The notes under the pieces are model-generated. The model was given only the letters and a program-made list of their open reading frames with translations, did no database searches and was not told the DNA's origin. Below are positions 9,374-19,319 of a stretch of 64,000 nucleotides of DNA, one piece after another. Where the stretch lies: contig WGNJ01000006.1 of NCBI GenBank assembly GCA_016124635.1, positions 1 through 64,000 on the forward strand, given 5' to 3'. The first letter of the stretch is position 1. Every line of letters starts with the position of its first letter. A program made the position numbers and the translations under genes. This DNA is from Alphaproteobacteria bacterium. Lineage in GTDB: Bacteria > Pseudomonadota > Alphaproteobacteria > Micropepsales > Micropepsaceae.

Positions 9374-9487
9374 ATGGATTTCGGCAGTCAGGTGTTCTTG
9401 TTTGCCTGCATCGGTGCGATGAGCATCTTTGCGGTGACATTGTTTGTCGTCAGCTTGATCGCGCCAGGCTCAAGCAATCCGCGGTAA
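9374..9487 (+). CDS. Possible small single-helix membrane protein (37 aa)
   Basis: A 38-codon frame begins at ATG 9374, 8 nt after GGAG (9362-9365), and ends with TAA at 9487. The product begins MDFGSQVFLF and is mostly hydrophobic (residues ~7-30), with a polar C-terminus SSNPR, so it would be a one-helix membrane peptide. It lies in the gap between plsY and dprA but on the opposite strand, ending 3 bp from the plsY stop. A good ribosome site and a clean transmembrane profile argue for a real gene; the short length and lack of recognisable homologues argue for caution. Confidence 0.45.
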   Translation: MDFGSQVFLFACIGAMSIFAVTLFVVSLIAPGSSNPR

Positions 9488-9490
9488 CGC

Positions 9491-10087
9491 TCAGGATTTT
9501 TTGGCGCCGATCTTCGGCTCCTCGCCTTTGAGGAGGCGGCGGATATTTTCGCGGTGCGTGATGAAAATAAGCACCGCGAGGATCGCCGCGCCGAAGGCGT
9601 AGGCCGGGCTCGCTTCGTAATACATATAGATCGGCGACAGCGCGGCGGCGACAAGCGCCGCCAACGACGAGATGCGGCCAACGGCGGCAACGACGAGCCA
9701 GGTTGCGCAGACCATCAGCGCGGCCGGCCAGGCGAGCGCAAAGACAATGCCGATGTAGGTGGCGACGCCCTTGCCGCCTTTGAAGTTCAGCCAGATCGGA
9801 AAAATGTGGCCGAGGAACGCGCCCAGCGCCGCGATCAATGCCGGGCCATCGCCGAATTGGCGCGCGATCAGGACCGCGACAATGCCCTTGCCAACGTCGC
9901 CGAGCAGCGTGAGCGCGGCCGCGAAGCGATTTCCGGTGCGCAAAACGTTCGTGGCGCCGACATTGCCTGAGCCGACGCTGCGGATATCGCCGAGGCCGAA
10001 GGCTTTCGTGATAACGAAGGCGAACGGGATGGAGCCCAGAAGATAGCCGCCTACGAAGGCGGCAAGATCGATAAAAAATTCGCTCAC
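9491..10087 (-). CDS. plsY: Glycerol-3-phosphate acyltransferase PlsY
   Basis: 198-residue polytopic membrane enzyme that moves the acyl group from acyl-phosphate to glycerol-3-phosphate, the first committed step of phospholipid synthesis. The family's conserved loops are all present: GSIPFAFV, RSVGSGNVGATNVLR and FKGGKGVATY. About five membrane segments are visible. The start is GTG at 10087. It follows pyrC' by 6 bp and precedes dprA, so it is probably transcribed from the pyrB promoter. PlsY needs PlsX as partner, which is not in this window. Confidence 0.96.
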   Translation of the reverse strand: MSEFFIDLAAFVGGYLLGSIPFAFVITKAFGLGDIRSVGSGNVGATNVLRTGNRFAAALTLLGDVGKGIVAVLIARQFGDGPALIAALGAFLGHIFPIWLNFKGGKGVATYIGIVFALAWPAALMVCATWLVVAAVGRISSLAALVAAALSPIYMYYEASPAYAFGAAILAVLIFITHRENIRRLLKGEEPKIGAKKS

Positions 10088-10093
10088 AGCCGT

Positions 10094-11383
10094 TCAGCCT
10101 TCGAAGACGGTCTTGCCGGCGACCACTGTGCGCAAAACGCGGCCTTGCATCAACCTGCCGACGAATGGCGAGTTCTTGGTGTGGGAATGGAATTCGTTGG
10201 GATCGATCTTACGCGGGCTTCCCATGTCGAAGATCACGAGGTCCGCCGGCGCACCCTTGGCCAATCGGCCGCTTGGCAAGCGCAAGATGTTCGCCGGGGC
10301 CACCGTCACACAACGCAAGACGTCGAGTAGCGGGATGCCCGCTTCGTGATGGAGCGACAACACGACCGGCAACAGCGTTTCGAGCCCGACCGCGCCGTAA
10401 GCCGCTTGTGCGAACGGTAAGCGTTTTGTTTCCGGCGCCTGAGGATCGTGGCTCGAGACGATCGCGTCGATCTGACCGCTGCGAACGCCTTCGATCATGG
10501 CCTTGCGATCGGCTTCGCAGCGGAGGGCAGGGGAGACCTTGGCGAAGGTCTTGTATTCGCCGATGTCTTGTTCATTCAGGGCCAGATGGTGCGCGGAGAC
10601 GGCGCAAGTCGGCTTCAAGCCGCGCTGGCGCGCTCGCATGAGCGCCTCGAGCGCCTCGGCGCAAGACACCTGCGCGAGGTGATAGCGGGCGTTCGTCAGT
10701 TCGAGAAGGCGCAGATCGCGCTCGAGCGCGATTGTCTCCGCCGCCGACGGAATACCGCCGAGGCCCATACGCGCCGCGAACCCGCCTTCATTCATTTGGC
10801 CAGCGGCGGCGAGCCAAGGATCTTCGACATGCGCTAAAATCTGCGCGTCGAAGTTGGCGGCGTAAGCGAGGCAGCGGCGCATGATCAGGCTGGATTGGAT
10901 CGTACGATCGCCATCAGTGAACGCGATCGCGCCGGCTTCCTTGAGCAAGCCGATCTCGCTCATCTGCTCGCCGTTGAGACCACGCGTCAGCGCCGCCGCT
11001 GGATAGACGTGCACCTTTGCCGTTGCCTCGGCGCGCCGCCTGATGAAGTCGACCAAGGCGGCGTCGTCGATCACAGGATCCGTGTTCGGCATGACGACGA
11101 TAGAGGTGACGCCGCCCGCCGCCGCCGACGCGCTTGCCGACTTCAGCGTCTCGCGATGTTCCGCGCCGGGCTCGCCTGTGAACACGCGCATATCGATGAG
11201 GCCCGGTGCGAGGACCTGACCTTTGGCATCGATGATTTCGGCGTTCGTGGGCTTGCCGTCGTTGAAGAGGCGCGGCCCAATGTCGGCGATTGCGCCGTTC
11301 TCGATCAGAACAGAACCTGTGCCATCGAAGCCGGAGGCCGGATCGACGATGCGCGCGTTGATGATCGCCGTTCGCGCGCTCAT
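10094..11383 (-). CDS. pyrC: Dihydroorotase-like protein PyrC', probably non-catalytic
   Basis: 429-residue amidohydrolase-fold protein of the dihydroorotase family, sitting directly after pyrB with an ATGA overlap. The family's metal-binding D-x-H-x-H after PGLID is replaced: residues 64-68 read DMRVF, so both histidines are gone, and the usual DHAPH is SHDPQ. Known pseudo-dihydroorotases of this kind (PyrC' in Pseudomonas) are structural partners needed for aspartate transcarbamoylase assembly. I infer the same role here: not an enzyme but part of a PyrB-PyrC' complex. A catalytic PyrC should be encoded elsewhere. Length and overall fold markers ([25 protein letters not shown]) are otherwise normal. 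Confidence 0.93.
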   Translation of the reverse strand: MSARTAIINARIVDPASGFDGTGSVLIENGAIADIGPRLFNDGKPTNAEIIDAKGQVLAPGLIDMRVFTGEPGAEHRETLKSASASAAAGGVTSIVVMPNTDPVIDDAALVDFIRRRAEATAKVHVYPAAALTRGLNGEQMSEIGLLKEAGAIAFTDGDRTIQSSLIMRRCLAYAANFDAQILAHVEDPWLAAAGQMNEGGFAARMGLGGIPSAAETIALERDLRLLELTNARYHLAQVSCAEALEALMRARQRGLKPTCAVSAHHLALNEQDIGEYKTFAKVSPALRCEADRKAMIEGVRSGQIDAIVSSHDPQAPETKRLPFAQAAYGAVGLETLLPVVLSLHHEAGIPLLDVLRCVTVAPANILRLPSGRLAKGAPADLVIFDMGSPRKIDPNEFHSHTKNSPFVGRLMQGRVLRTVVAGKTVFEG

Positions 11384-12333
11384 GAGCGCCGTCCCGGATC
11401 GTTCGGCAGCTGCCGCGACAGCGCGTCGAGGACGGCCATGCGGCTCGCAACCCCCATCTCGACCTGTTCGTGGATCAAGCTGCGCTCGACGTCGTCGGCG
11501 ATCGCGCTGTCGATCTCGACGCCGCGGTTCATCGGGCCCGGATGCATGACCAAGGCGCCGGGCTTCGCGAGTTTCAGCTTGGCGGCGTCGAGGCCATAGA
11601 AGTGGAAATATTCGCGCGTCGAGGGAAGGAAGGAGCCGGACATGCGCTCCATCTGAAGGCGCAACATCATGACAATGTCGGCGCCCTTTATGCCCTCGTG
11701 CATATCGGTGAAGACTTCCGCGCCCCAGCTTTCCGCCGCGATCGGCAAGAGTGTGCGTGGCGCGATCAAGCGCACGCGCGCGCCCAGCTTGTTCAGGAGA
11801 TGCACATTCGAGCGCGCGACGCGGCTATGGAGCACGTCGCCGCAAATCGCGACGGTCAAGCCCTCGATGCGCTTCATGCGGCGGCGAATGGTGAGTGCAT
11901 CGAGCAACGCTTGCGTGGGGTGCTCGTGCGCTCCGTCGCCGGCGTTGATGACCGCGCAGGAGACTTTGTCGGCTAGGAGCGCGACGGCTCCCGAGTCCTG
12001 ATGGCGGATGACGATGATGTCGGGCCGCATCGCGTTCAGCGTCGTCGCCGTATCGATCAAGGTTTCGCCCTTGCGCACAGACGATTGGGCGACCGACATG
12101 TTCATGACGTCGGCGCCGAGACGCTTGCCGGCGAGCTCGAACGAGCTTTGCGTGCGCGTCGACGGCTCGAAGAACAGATTGATCAGCGTCCGGCCGCGGA
12201 GCGTGTCGCGCTTCTTTTGGACCTGCGTGTTCAGCGCGACATAGGTGTCGGCCAAATCCAGCAACGATTCGATCTCTTGGCGCGACAAGGGCGCGATGGC
12301 GAGGAGGTGCTGGCGGGCGTACTGGCCGGTCAT
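11380..12333 (-). CDS. pyrB: Aspartate carbamoyltransferase catalytic subunit
   Basis: 317-residue aspartate transcarbamoylase, which condenses carbamoyl phosphate and aspartate in pyrimidine synthesis. Signature motifs are intact: [12 protein letters not shown] (carbamoyl-phosphate binding), [16 protein letters not shown] and MHPGPMNRG. The ATG at 12333 gives the normal family length; an in-frame TTG at 12372 would add 13 residues. The stop overlaps the pyrC' start in ATGA. It is the first gene of the pyrB-pyrC'-plsY-dprA-topA series, and its upstream neighbour ends 46 bp away, so the promoter would be short or shared. Confidence 0.97.
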   Translation of the reverse strand: MTGQYARQHLLAIAPLSRQEIESLLDLADTYVALNTQVQKKRDTLRGRTLINLFFEPSTRTQSSFELAGKRLGADVMNMSVAQSSVRKGETLIDTATTLNAMRPDIIVIRHQDSGAVALLADKVSCAVINAGDGAHEHPTQALLDALTIRRRMKRIEGLTVAICGDVLHSRVARSNVHLLNKLGARVRLIAPRTLLPIAAESWGAEVFTDMHEGIKGADIVMMLRLQMERMSGSFLPSTREYFHFYGLDAAKLKLAKPGALVMHPGPMNRGVEIDSAIADDVERSLIHEQVEMGVASRMAVLDALSRQLPNDPGRRS

Positions 12334-12379
12334 CGCGGGCGTCGGTATAGGGGCTGAGCCTTGCGCCCGCAAGGCGTTG

Positions 12380-13291
12380 TCAGGCGAAAACCCACAGGAT
12401 GAGCGGCATGGTTACCATTGCGACCAGCGTTTGCGCGGTCGTGATGTTGGCCATCAGCGGTGCGTCGCCGCCCAGTTGCCGCGCCAGGATGAAAGAAGAC
12501 GAAGCGCCGGGCACCGCGCCGCAGATAAGCGCCGCCGCCTTCGCGGTGCCGCCGACACCCACCAGCAGCGTGCCGGCGAGGACGAGAAGCGGCATCACGA
12601 GCAAGCGCAGCGTGATGGAAACGAGAACTGGCAGAGGGCGTGCCCGTGCATCCGCGAGATCGAGGCTGGCACCGACAGCGAGGAGACCAAGCGGCAAGGC
12701 GGCCTTTCCCGCCATGCCGACGGTGGTCACCAGGACCTTCGGAATCGGAATGCCGAGAAGCTGCACGGCAATGGCCGCCAAACAGGACATGATCAACGGA
12801 TTCTGCACGAACTGCTTGGCGAACATTGCAATCGTCGCCTCGTCATCACTTGCATGGTGCATCAACACGGTCACGCACAACGTGTTGAGCAGCGGCACCA
12901 TGACGGCGACGGCTATGGCAGATACCGCAATACCCTGCGGCCCAAGCATCGAAGCGATGGCAGCAAGCGCGACATAGGAATTGAACCTGAGTGCGCCCTG
13001 AAAAACGCTCGTGAAGGCGGGACCGTCGAACTTGAGGACGCTCTGGATGGCGTAGACGAGCAACGTCATCACCGCGATCGCACCGACGAGGATGAGCGCG
13101 ATGCGGCCGACCGGCTCACCTGTGAAATCAGCGACCGCGATGGCGTTGAAGAGAAAGGCGGGAAAGAGGACGTAATAGGTGACGCGCTCAATCGCGCGCC
13201 AACTTGTTTCGTCGATGAAGTGTGCGCGATGCAAGGCTGCGCCGACCGCGATCAAGGCGAAGACCGGGACGAGCGCCTCGACGACGTTCAT
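12380..13291 (-). CDS. AEC-family (auxin efflux carrier-type) transporter
   Basis: 303-residue membrane protein with about ten hydrophobic helices and the two-fold layout of the AEC family, to which bacterial malonate and other organic-acid carriers belong. The start is the ATG at 13291, sharing one base with the TGA of the upstream MFS gene (TGATG), so the two are translationally coupled. Substrate unknown; a paired MFS and AEC transporter suggests organic anion traffic, but that is a guess. Confidence 0.88.
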   Translation of the reverse strand: MNVVEALVPVFALIAVGAALHRAHFIDETSWRAIERVTYYVLFPAFLFNAIAVADFTGEPVGRIALILVGAIAVMTLLVYAIQSVLKFDGPAFTSVFQGALRFNSYVALAAIASMLGPQGIAVSAIAVAVMVPLLNTLCVTVLMHHASDDEATIAMFAKQFVQNPLIMSCLAAIAVQLLGIPIPKVLVTTVGMAGKAALPLGLLAVGASLDLADARARPLPVLVSITLRLLVMPLLVLAGTLLVGVGGTAKAAALICGAVPGASSSFILARQLGGDAPLMANITTAQTLVAMVTMPLILWVFA

Positions 13292-14559
13292 CAACCCTCG
13301 CGCTCCGGCGCGACGGTCTCCAACGACTTTGCAGCGGGCTCAGGCAGCATCCAGATCGGCAACAAGACGAGCGGCGCCGGAATCATCATCAATGCGATGG
13401 CATCGCCGTGGTTGCCGGTGTGGGTGTAGAGCGCGGCTTCGACCAGGAAGCCGAGGGCACCGGCGAGTATCGAGGCCAAATAGCGAATGCCCGCGGCAAG
13501 CGCGCGGTGCGACGTGGGGAAGAGCTCCGCCGCCATCCCGCCGATGAGAATTGCGGCCGTGAGATCGGCAAAGATCGTCAGAATCCAGAAGACGACGAGC
13601 CACGGTCCATCGGCCCAGGTGTAGAACGACGCCAAGCTCGGCACGCCGACCAGAACGGCGATCGACAGCACTGCGCGGCGGCCGATGCGGTCGCTCAGCG
13701 AACCGACGACGAGCGCGCCAGCGAGCGCTAGCAGGCCGGCGGTCAGGATAAGCGCCGTCACCTGCCATGGTGCCCAGCCGTGGGTCGATTGCAGGAATTT
13801 GGGTGTCAGTATGACTGCCGGTGCCGACGCGAACGAAAGCGGCACGGTCATCGTGATCACCAAGAACAGGCGGATCGGATAGGCGCGTATCAGGTTCTGC
13901 AGCGGCGCCAGATAAGTCGCGGCCACTTTTCGCTGAGCGAACCGTCGCGTTTCCGGCAAGCGCCGACGCGCCCATAGCAACCAGAGCAACGGACCTGCGC
14001 CCAAGAAGAAGAGTGCGCGCCAGCCGAACGGCAGAAGGGTTACGGTTGAAAAGACCAACGCTGCGACCCCGGTGCCGGCAGCGCCAAGGGCGCCCAGCGT
14101 GCCGGTCGCCCAGCCGCGCATCCGCTCGTCGAATTCCTCGGCGATTACGACGTAGCACAACATCGTCTCCGCATAGCCAAACACGCGCGCCGATGTTTGT
14201 GCGATGAGAAACTGGTTCAAGTCTTGTGAAAACGCCGTCGCTAGCGTTGCAACGGTCGTACCTGCGGCCGTCACCATCAGCATGTTGCGTCTGCCGAAGA
14301 CGTCGGCGAGGTAGGCGAGCACGAGCGCCGGAATCACGCCCAGACGGAAGTAGAAGATGACGAGTCCGACTTCACCTTCTGTGATGCCGAAGGCCTTTTG
14401 GATCTGCGGCGCCGCGAGCGCGTAGAGCGCAACGTCGTAGGCCTCCAACAGCAGGGCCACGCCGACGAGCCAAAGAACGCGGCGTTGGTCCGCTGTAATC
14501 GCTCCCGGCCGGAGCCGCTTCATCAGCAGATAGATCGGATTGAGATCGGCCAGGTCCAC
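13291..14559 (-). CDS. MFS transporter
   Basis: 422-residue major facilitator with twelve predicted helices. The region LAYLADVFGRRNML matches the conserved loop between helices 2 and 3 and SLSDRIGRRAVL is its repeat in the second half, the pattern of the sugar/metabolite porter group. The GTG start at 14559 directly abuts the ruvX stop, and its own stop overlaps the AEC gene start. The set VOC-ruvX-MFS-AEC therefore reads as one minus-strand operon. Substrate not predictable. Confidence 0.9.
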   Translation of the reverse strand: MDLADLNPIYLLMKRLRPGAITADQRRVLWLVGVALLLEAYDVALYALAAPQIQKAFGITEGEVGLVIFYFRLGVIPALVLAYLADVFGRRNMLMVTAAGTTVATLATAFSQDLNQFLIAQTSARVFGYAETMLCYVVIAEEFDERMRGWATGTLGALGAAGTGVAALVFSTVTLLPFGWRALFFLGAGPLLWLLWARRRLPETRRFAQRKVAATYLAPLQNLIRAYPIRLFLVITMTVPLSFASAPAVILTPKFLQSTHGWAPWQVTALILTAGLLALAGALVVGSLSDRIGRRAVLSIAVLVGVPSLASFYTWADGPWLVVFWILTIFADLTAAILIGGMAAELFPTSHRALAAGIRYLASILAGALGFLVEAALYTHTGNHGDAIALMMIPAPLVLLPIWMLPEPAAKSLETVAPEREG

Positions 14560-15030
14560 TCACGCTTTCCTTTGTGACAGAAAATCCAGAACGCCTTGCA
14601 GGATGAACGATGCCGCCATCTTATCGACGACCTCCTTGCGCTTGGCGCGCGAAACGTCCGCCTCGATCAAGGTGCGGGTGACAGCAGCGGTCGAAAGACG
14701 CTCGTCCCAGAACAGGATCGGCAGGTCGTGCTTTGCAAGGAAGTTGCGGGCGAAGGCGCGGGCGCTCTGAGCGGAGGGACCTTCAGTGCCATTCATGTTG
14801 AGTGGCAGGCCGACCACGAGACCGCCGACGCCATGCTTCGTGATCAGGGCGATCATCGCCTCGGCGTCGAGAGAGAATTTCTTTCGCGTCAAAGTCTCAA
14901 GGGGTGTCGCGACGGTGAGCATGACGTCGGAGAGCGCGAGGCCAATCGTCTTCTCGCCGAGGTCGAGGCCCAGGAGGCGCTCACCTTTTTTCAACGAGGC
15001 CGCAAGTTCCGACGGATCGGTGACGATCAC
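14560..15030 (-). CDS. ruvX: Putative Holliday junction resolvase YqgF/RuvX
   Basis: 156-residue RNase H-fold protein. LLGLDLGEKTIGLALSD near the N-terminus carries the first catalytic aspartate of the YqgF family, and the C-terminal WDERLST the later acidic residue. Family members act in 16S rRNA 5' end maturation and are also described as Holliday junction resolvases. GTG start at 15030 overlaps the TGA of the VOC gene (GTGA). Coupled to downstream transporter genes by position only. Confidence 0.93.
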   Translation of the reverse strand: MIVTDPSELAASLKKGERLLGLDLGEKTIGLALSDVMLTVATPLETLTRKKFSLDAEAMIALITKHGVGGLVVGLPLNMNGTEGPSAQSARAFARNFLAKHDLPILFWDERLSTAAVTRTLIEADVSRAKRKEVVDKMAASFILQGVLDFLSQRKA

Positions 15031-15392
15031 CGGTACCCAATCTCGATGCGGTTGCCGACGGGGTCGCGGATGAAGAAGCGGGTGAGGCCCTCGGCGGTTC
15101 CGCCTTCCTCGATCGCCACATGATGACGCTTCATCGCGTGGCGCGCGGCATCGAGATTGTCGACGAGGATGCAGAAATGGCGGCGGCTCTGCGGGACTTC
15201 GAGATCTTCGAGACTGACGTGAATTTGGGCATTGCCGGCTTCGAACCAGGCGCCGCCGCGCGACCTAAGCTCGACCGGCTTTGGAATCTCGAGCAAGCCC
15301 AGGACCTCGCGGTAGAAGCGCAGGACCTCGGCCTCGCGGGCACGGGGCACGGCAACGTTGACGTGGTCGAAAGCGGTGATGTGGAACGTCAC
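15027..15392 (-). CDS. VOC (glyoxalase-fold) family protein
   Basis: 121-residue protein of the vicinal oxygen chelate fold, two beta-alpha-beta-beta-beta modules. The first module starts ITAFDHVNVAVPRA with a metal-type His, and the second ends FFIRDPVGNRIEIGYR, where DPxGNxIE is the classic C-terminal signature with a glutamate ligand. Could be a lyase, dioxygenase or resistance-type binding protein; nothing in the neighbourhood decides. GTG start at 15392, stop overlapping ruvX by 4 bp. Divergent from gatC, with a 73 bp gap holding both promoters. Confidence 0.87.
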   Translation of the reverse strand: MTFHITAFDHVNVAVPRAREAEVLRFYREVLGLLEIPKPVELRSRGGAWFEAGNAQIHVSLEDLEVPQSRRHFCILVDNLDAARHAMKRHHVAIEEGGTAEGLTRFFIRDPVGNRIEIGYR

Positions 15393-15465
15393 TGGCTTAC
15401 CGTCCTTGCAAGGCCAATCCTAGGTTGCTAGCAAAGCCGCCACTTTCCAACAAGCGACTAAACCC

Positions 15466-15753
15466 ATGTCTGTCGACAAGACTACCGTGAAACGCGTGGC
15501 AAAGCTTGCCCGTCTGGCCTTTCCCGAGGAGCGCCTGGAGCCCATGGCCGGCGAACTGAACCGAATCTTGGCGTGGGTCGAGCAACTGAACGAGGTGGAC
15601 ACGAGTTCGGTCGAACCGATGACCAGCGTGGTCAAGGTGTCGCTGAAGATGCGCGAAGACGTGGTGACTGACGGCAACCAGCCCATCGCCGTGACCGAGA
15701 ACGCGCCCGAAGGCGAGGACCACTTCTTTGCCGTGCCGAAGGTGGTCGAATGA
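15466..15753 (+). CDS. gatC: Glu-tRNA(Gln)/Asp-tRNA(Asn) amidotransferase subunit C
   Basis: 95-residue GatC, the small stabilising subunit of the GatCAB amidotransferase that converts mischarged Glu-tRNA(Gln) (or Asp-tRNA(Asn)) to the amidated form. The typical start ([12 protein letters not shown]), [16 protein letters not shown] and the C-terminal FAVPKVVE are all seen. Its stop overlaps the gatA start in ATGA. First gene of gatC-gatA-gatB. Confidence 0.97.
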   Translation: MSVDKTTVKRVAKLARLAFPEERLEPMAGELNRILAWVEQLNEVDTSSVEPMTSVVKVSLKMREDVVTDGNQPIAVTENAPEGEDHFFAVPKVVE

Positions 15754-17228
15754 GCGAGTTGACCGACCTTACGATCGCCGATGCGCGCGACGGGCTGAAA
15801 AAGAAGTCGTTCAGCGCGCGAGAGCTCGCGGATGCGCACATCAAGGCCATTGAAAAGGGCCGGGCGCTCAATGCGTTCGTCACGGAGACACCGGATCTGG
15901 CGCGCAAGATGGCGCTCGAGAGCGATCGCCGGATCGCCGCCGGCGAGGCGCGGCCGCTCGAAGGTCTGCCGCTCGGCATCAAGGATCTGTTCTGCACCAA
16001 AGAGGTGCTGACGACGGCGGGGAGTCACATTCTCGACGGCTTCAAGCCGCCCTACGAGTCGACCGTCACGCGTAATCTGTGGGACGCGGGCGCGGTGATG
16101 CTCGGCAAGCTCAACATGGACGAGTTCGCGATGGGCTCGTCGAACGAGACGAGCTACTACGGACCGGTCACCAATCCCTGGCGTCGCAAGGGCGCGAACA
16201 CGAAGCTGGTGCCGGGCGGTTCGTCGGGCGGTTCGGCGGCGGCCGTCGCGGCGCGCATGGTGCTCGGTGCGACGGGCACGGATACGGGCGGTTCAATCCG
16301 CCAGCCGGCCGCCGTCACCGGGATCGCCGGCATCAAGCCAACCTATGGGCGCTGCTCGCGCTGGGGCATCGTCGCGTTCGCATCGTCGCTCGATCAGGCC
16401 GGTCCGATGGCGCGCACCGTTCGCGACTGCGCGATCATGCTGAAGGCGATGGCAAGCCACGACCCGATGGACTCGACAAGCGTCAACGTGCGCGTGCCGG
16501 ACTACGAAAGGGCAATGACCGGCGAGGTCCGCGGCCTGCGCGTTGGAATCCCGAAGGAATATCGCATCGACGGTATGCCCGCCGAAATCGAGGCGCTCTG
16601 GCAGAAGGGGATTCAGTGGCTCAAGGATGCGGGTGCACAAATCGTCGACGTCAGCCTGCCGCACACCAAATACGCGTTACCCGCTTATTACATTGTGGCG
16701 CCGGCGGAGGCTTCGTCGAACTTGGCGCGCTATGACGGCGTGCGCTACGGGCTGCGTGTCCCCGGCAAAGACATCATCTCGATGTACGAGAATACGCGTG
16801 CCGCGGGCTTCGGACGCGAGGTTCAGCGCCGAATCCTGATCGGCACCTACGTGCTGTCGGCGGGCTATTACGATGCCTACTACATCAAGGCGCAAAAGCT
16901 TCGCACCTTGATTGCGCAAGATTTCGATCAGGCGTTCGAGAAGGTCGACGTGCTGCTGACGCCGACGGCGCCGGGTCCCGCATTCGGTATTGGCGAAAAG
17001 ACCGACGATCCTATTTCCATGTACTTGAACGACGTTTTCACCGTGACCGTGAACCTTGCCGGCTTGCCGGGGATTTCGGTGCCGGCGGGCTTGAACAACG
17101 AAGGCTTGCCGCTGGGCCTGCAGCTGATCGGCAAGGCGTTCGACGAGTCGACACTCTTTCGCGTCGGAGAAGTGATCGAGCGCTCGGCCGGGCCGACGCC
17201 GCGACCCGGGACGTGGTGGGAGGTTTGA
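15750..17228 (+). CDS. gatA: Glu-tRNA(Gln)/Asp-tRNA(Asn) amidotransferase subunit A
   Basis: 492-residue amidase-signature enzyme that releases ammonia from glutamine for the GatB active site. The Ser-cisSer-Lys triad is in place: Lys78 (GLPLGIKDL), Ser158 in PGGSSGGS and nucleophile Ser182 in [12 protein letters not shown]. Length is normal for the family. Coupled to gatC by a 4 bp overlap and followed by gatB after 4 bp. Confidence 0.98.
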   Translation: MSELTDLTIADARDGLKKKSFSARELADAHIKAIEKGRALNAFVTETPDLARKMALESDRRIAAGEARPLEGLPLGIKDLFCTKEVLTTAGSHILDGFKPPYESTVTRNLWDAGAVMLGKLNMDEFAMGSSNETSYYGPVTNPWRRKGANTKLVPGGSSGGSAAAVAARMVLGATGTDTGGSIRQPAAVTGIAGIKPTYGRCSRWGIVAFASSLDQAGPMARTVRDCAIMLKAMASHDPMDSTSVNVRVPDYERAMTGEVRGLRVGIPKEYRIDGMPAEIEALWQKGIQWLKDAGAQIVDVSLPHTKYALPAYYIVAPAEASSNLARYDGVRYGLRVPGKDIISMYENTRAAGFGREVQRRILIGTYVLSAGYYDAYYIKAQKLRTLIAQDFDQAFEKVDVLLTPTAPGPAFGIGEKTDDPISMYLNDVFTVTVNLAGLPGISVPAGLNNEGLPLGLQLIGKAFDESTLFRVGEVIERSAGPTPRPGTWWEV

Positions 17229-17232
17229 GGCC

Positions 17233-18705
17233 ATGAGCACGACACGCACGGAAACCGGACCTCTCGTCGACGGCGCGACCGGCAAATGGGAGATCGTCAT
17301 CGGCATGGAAGTGCACGCACAGGTGCTTTCCAAGGCCAAATTGTTTTCAGGCGCGTCCGCCGCATTCGGTGCCGAACCCAACGCGCACGTCTCGTTCGTC
17401 GATGCGGCAATGCCCGGCATGCTGCCGGTGATCAACCGGTATTGTGTCGAGCAGGCCGTGCGGACGGGCCTCGGCCTCAAGGCCCAGATCAACAACGTCT
17501 CGGTGTTCGATCGGAAGAACTATTTTTATCCCGATCTGCCGGCCGGCTATCAGATTTCGCAGTACAAAAGCCCGATCGTGGGCGAGGGCGAGGTGATCGT
17601 CGACCTGCCAGGCGGGCGAGCGATCACAGTCGGGATCGAACGGTTGCATCTCGAGCAGGACGCCGGCAAGAGCCTGCACGATCAGCATCCGCACATGTCG
17701 TTCGTCGATCTCAATCGCGCCGGTGTGGCGTTGATGGAAATCGTGTCCAGGCCCGACCTTCGGTCGTCGGAGGAGGCGGCCGCCTATTTGCGCAAGCTGC
17801 GCGCAATCGTGCGCTATCTCGGCACCTGCGACGGCAATATGGAGGAAGGCTCCATGCGCGCGGACGTGAACGTGTCGGTGCGCAAGCCTGGCGGCCCGCT
17901 CGGAACGCGCTGCGAAATCAAGAACGTCAACTCCATGCGCTTTGTCGCGCAGGCCGTCGAGTATGAAGCGCGGCGGCAGATCGACATCATCGAGGCGGGC
18001 GGGAAGATCGATCAGGAGACCCGCCTGTTCGACGCCAAGAAGGGCGAGACGCGCTCGATGCGCTCGAAGGAAGAGGCGCACGACTATCGCTATTTCCCCG
18101 ATCCCGACCTTCTGCCGCTCGAGCTCGAGGATGCTTGGATCGAGCAGATCAAGAAGTCGCTGCCGGAGCTGCCCGACGACAAGAAAGCCCGCTTCATGCG
18201 CGACTATGGCTTGAACGCCTACGATGCCGGCGTGCTGGTGCAGGAGCGCGAGAGTGCTGCCTATTTCGAAGAGGTGGCAAAGGGGCGCGACGGCAAGTTG
18301 GCGGCGAACTGGGTGATCAACGAGCTGTTCGGGCGGCTCAACAAAGAAGGTCTTGAAGTGGGGAAGAGCCCGGTGTCGGCCGACGCGCTCGGTTCGATCA
18401 TCGCCATGATCGGTGACGGCACCATCTCCGGCAAGATTGCAAAAGATGTCTTCGAGATTGCTTGGGAAGAGGGCGGCGATCCAAAAGAGATCGTCGAGAA
18501 GCGAGGACTGCGTCAGGTCACCGACACAGGCGCGATCGAGAAGGCGATCGACGAAGTGATCGCCGCCAATCCTGCGAAGGTCGAGCAGGTGAAGGCGAAG
18601 CCCGCAATGCTCGGTTGGTTCGTCGGCCAGGTGATGCAGGCGACCGGCGGCAAAGCCAATCCGAAAGCCGTCAACGAGCTTCTCAAAAGGAAACTCGCGC
18701 TATAG
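17233..18705 (+). CDS. gatB: Glu-tRNA(Gln)/Asp-tRNA(Asn) amidotransferase subunit B
   Basis: 490-residue kinase/transamidase subunit that phosphorylates the tRNA-bound carboxylate and amidates it with ammonia channelled from Gat[13 protein letters not shown] at the start, [16 protein letters not shown], and the C-terminal YqeY-like tail with [15 protein letters not shown] are diagnostic. Last gene of the operon; no clear intrinsic terminator follows, though a short perfect inverted repeat lies at 18818-18833. Confidence 0.98.
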   Translation: MSTTRTETGPLVDGATGKWEIVIGMEVHAQVLSKAKLFSGASAAFGAEPNAHVSFVDAAMPGMLPVINRYCVEQAVRTGLGLKAQINNVSVFDRKNYFYPDLPAGYQISQYKSPIVGEGEVIVDLPGGRAITVGIERLHLEQDAGKSLHDQHPHMSFVDLNRAGVALMEIVSRPDLRSSEEAAAYLRKLRAIVRYLGTCDGNMEEGSMRADVNVSVRKPGGPLGTRCEIKNVNSMRFVAQAVEYEARRQIDIIEAGGKIDQETRLFDAKKGETRSMRSKEEAHDYRYFPDPDLLPLELEDAWIEQIKKSLPELPDDKKARFMRDYGLNAYDAGVLVQERESAAYFEEVAKGRDGKLAANWVINELFGRLNKEGLEVGKSPVSADALGSIIAMIGDGTISGKIAKDVFEIAWEEGGDPKEIVEKRGLRQVTDTGAIEKAIDEVIAANPAKVEQVKAKPAMLGWFVGQVMQATGGKANPKAVNELLKRKLAL

Positions 18706-19062
18706 GCCGCGCCGCAAACCGTTCATGGTTTGGCACGCAGCGTGCGTTCGACGGACGATGATGTTGTGCGGCCTGTTGAGAGCGACGACGTGAATCAGTC
18801 ATCACTTCTCCACACCTGATTCGCCTGCGAATCGTCAAAGGCAAGCAGCGAGCGGTGTGCCGACAAGCGACGAGTTTTGTTTCGTCTGTACACTGACGAG
18901 CTTTAAAATTGCCTGACAACACTGCGTATGTTGCGCGCGTGTCTTTCTTGCATCACCGTGGTGCGTCGGCTCGGGTTGCGACTCACGCACGAGTTGCTCA
19001 TCATGCGTGCGTTCGGAAACGCGGGGTGCGTTTCCCTCATTGCACTTGAGGAGTTGCTCCCA
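18706..19062. other. Intergenic region between gatB and the small basic gene
   Basis: 357 bp without a convincing gene. It contains a perfect 7 bp inverted repeat with a 2 nt loop at 18818-18833, a TTTAAAAT stretch near 18902 that may be part of a promoter, and near the end the hairpin described at 19015-19035. GC is lower than in the neighbouring genes. No tRNA-like cloverleaf seen. Confidence 0.5.
19015..19035 (+). promoter_or_regulatory. Perfect hairpin in the leader of the small basic protein gene
   Basis: GGAAACGC (19015-19022) and GCGTTTCC (19028-19035) form a perfect 8 bp stem with a 5 nt loop. It ends 12 nt before the GAGGAG ribosome site (19048-19053). The block GAGTTGCTC-NNN-ATG also occurs twice, near 18991 and 19051, so the leader contains a duplicated start-like segment. 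A role in translation control is possible but not shown. Confidence 0.45.
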
Positions 19063-19167
19063 ATGCCGATGGCACGGAAGAAGAAGGTTGTGAAGAAGAC
19101 AAAGGCGAAGGCGAAGACGAAAGCTGCGGCGAAGCCGAAGGCCGCGCGCAAGACGAAGCGGAGATAG
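19063..19167 (+). CDS. Small, very basic Lys/Ala-rich protein (34 aa)
   Basis: 34-codon gene beginning MPMARKKKVV and made almost only of Lys, Ala, Thr, Pro and Arg, with histone H1-tail-like KAKTKAAAKPKA repeats. Ribosome site GAGGAG at 19048-19053 is 9 nt before the ATG at 19063. A structured leader precedes it and a strong intrinsic terminator follows at 19196, so it looks like a free-standing transcription unit. Likely a nucleic-acid-binding peptide; function inferred from composition only. The same frame is open further upstream, but the preceding residues look non-coding. Confidence 0.55.
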   Translation: MPMARKKKVVKKTKAKAKTKAAAKPKAARKTKRR

Positions 19168-19195
19168 CTCGCGCTTCTTTTGTCTTGAATCGAAG

Positions 19196-19248
19196 CTGCG
19201 GCTCGCGGGTGCGCTTTCAAGCGTATTGCGGGCCGCAGTTCTTTTTTT
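19196..19248 (+). terminator. Strong Rho-independent terminator
   Basis: An 11 bp stem with one G-U pair, left arm 19196-19206 (CTGCGGCTCGC), right arm 19228-19238 (GCGGGCCGCAG), followed by a T-rich tail at 19239-19248. A second small stem (CGCTT/AAGCG) sits inside the loop. It would end transcription of the small basic gene 28 bp after its stop. Confidence 0.8.
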
Positions 19249-19319
19249 GCCCGCTGCACCGGATTCCGATCGAGCTCAGCGAATTTTTTTCTCCCGTTCA
19301 GCATCGGTATATGCCGTCG

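Noticed and set aside
18683-18922. 79-codon minus-strand frame after gatB
   Set aside because: Cys/Arg-rich, runs into the gatB 3' end, and no start signals.
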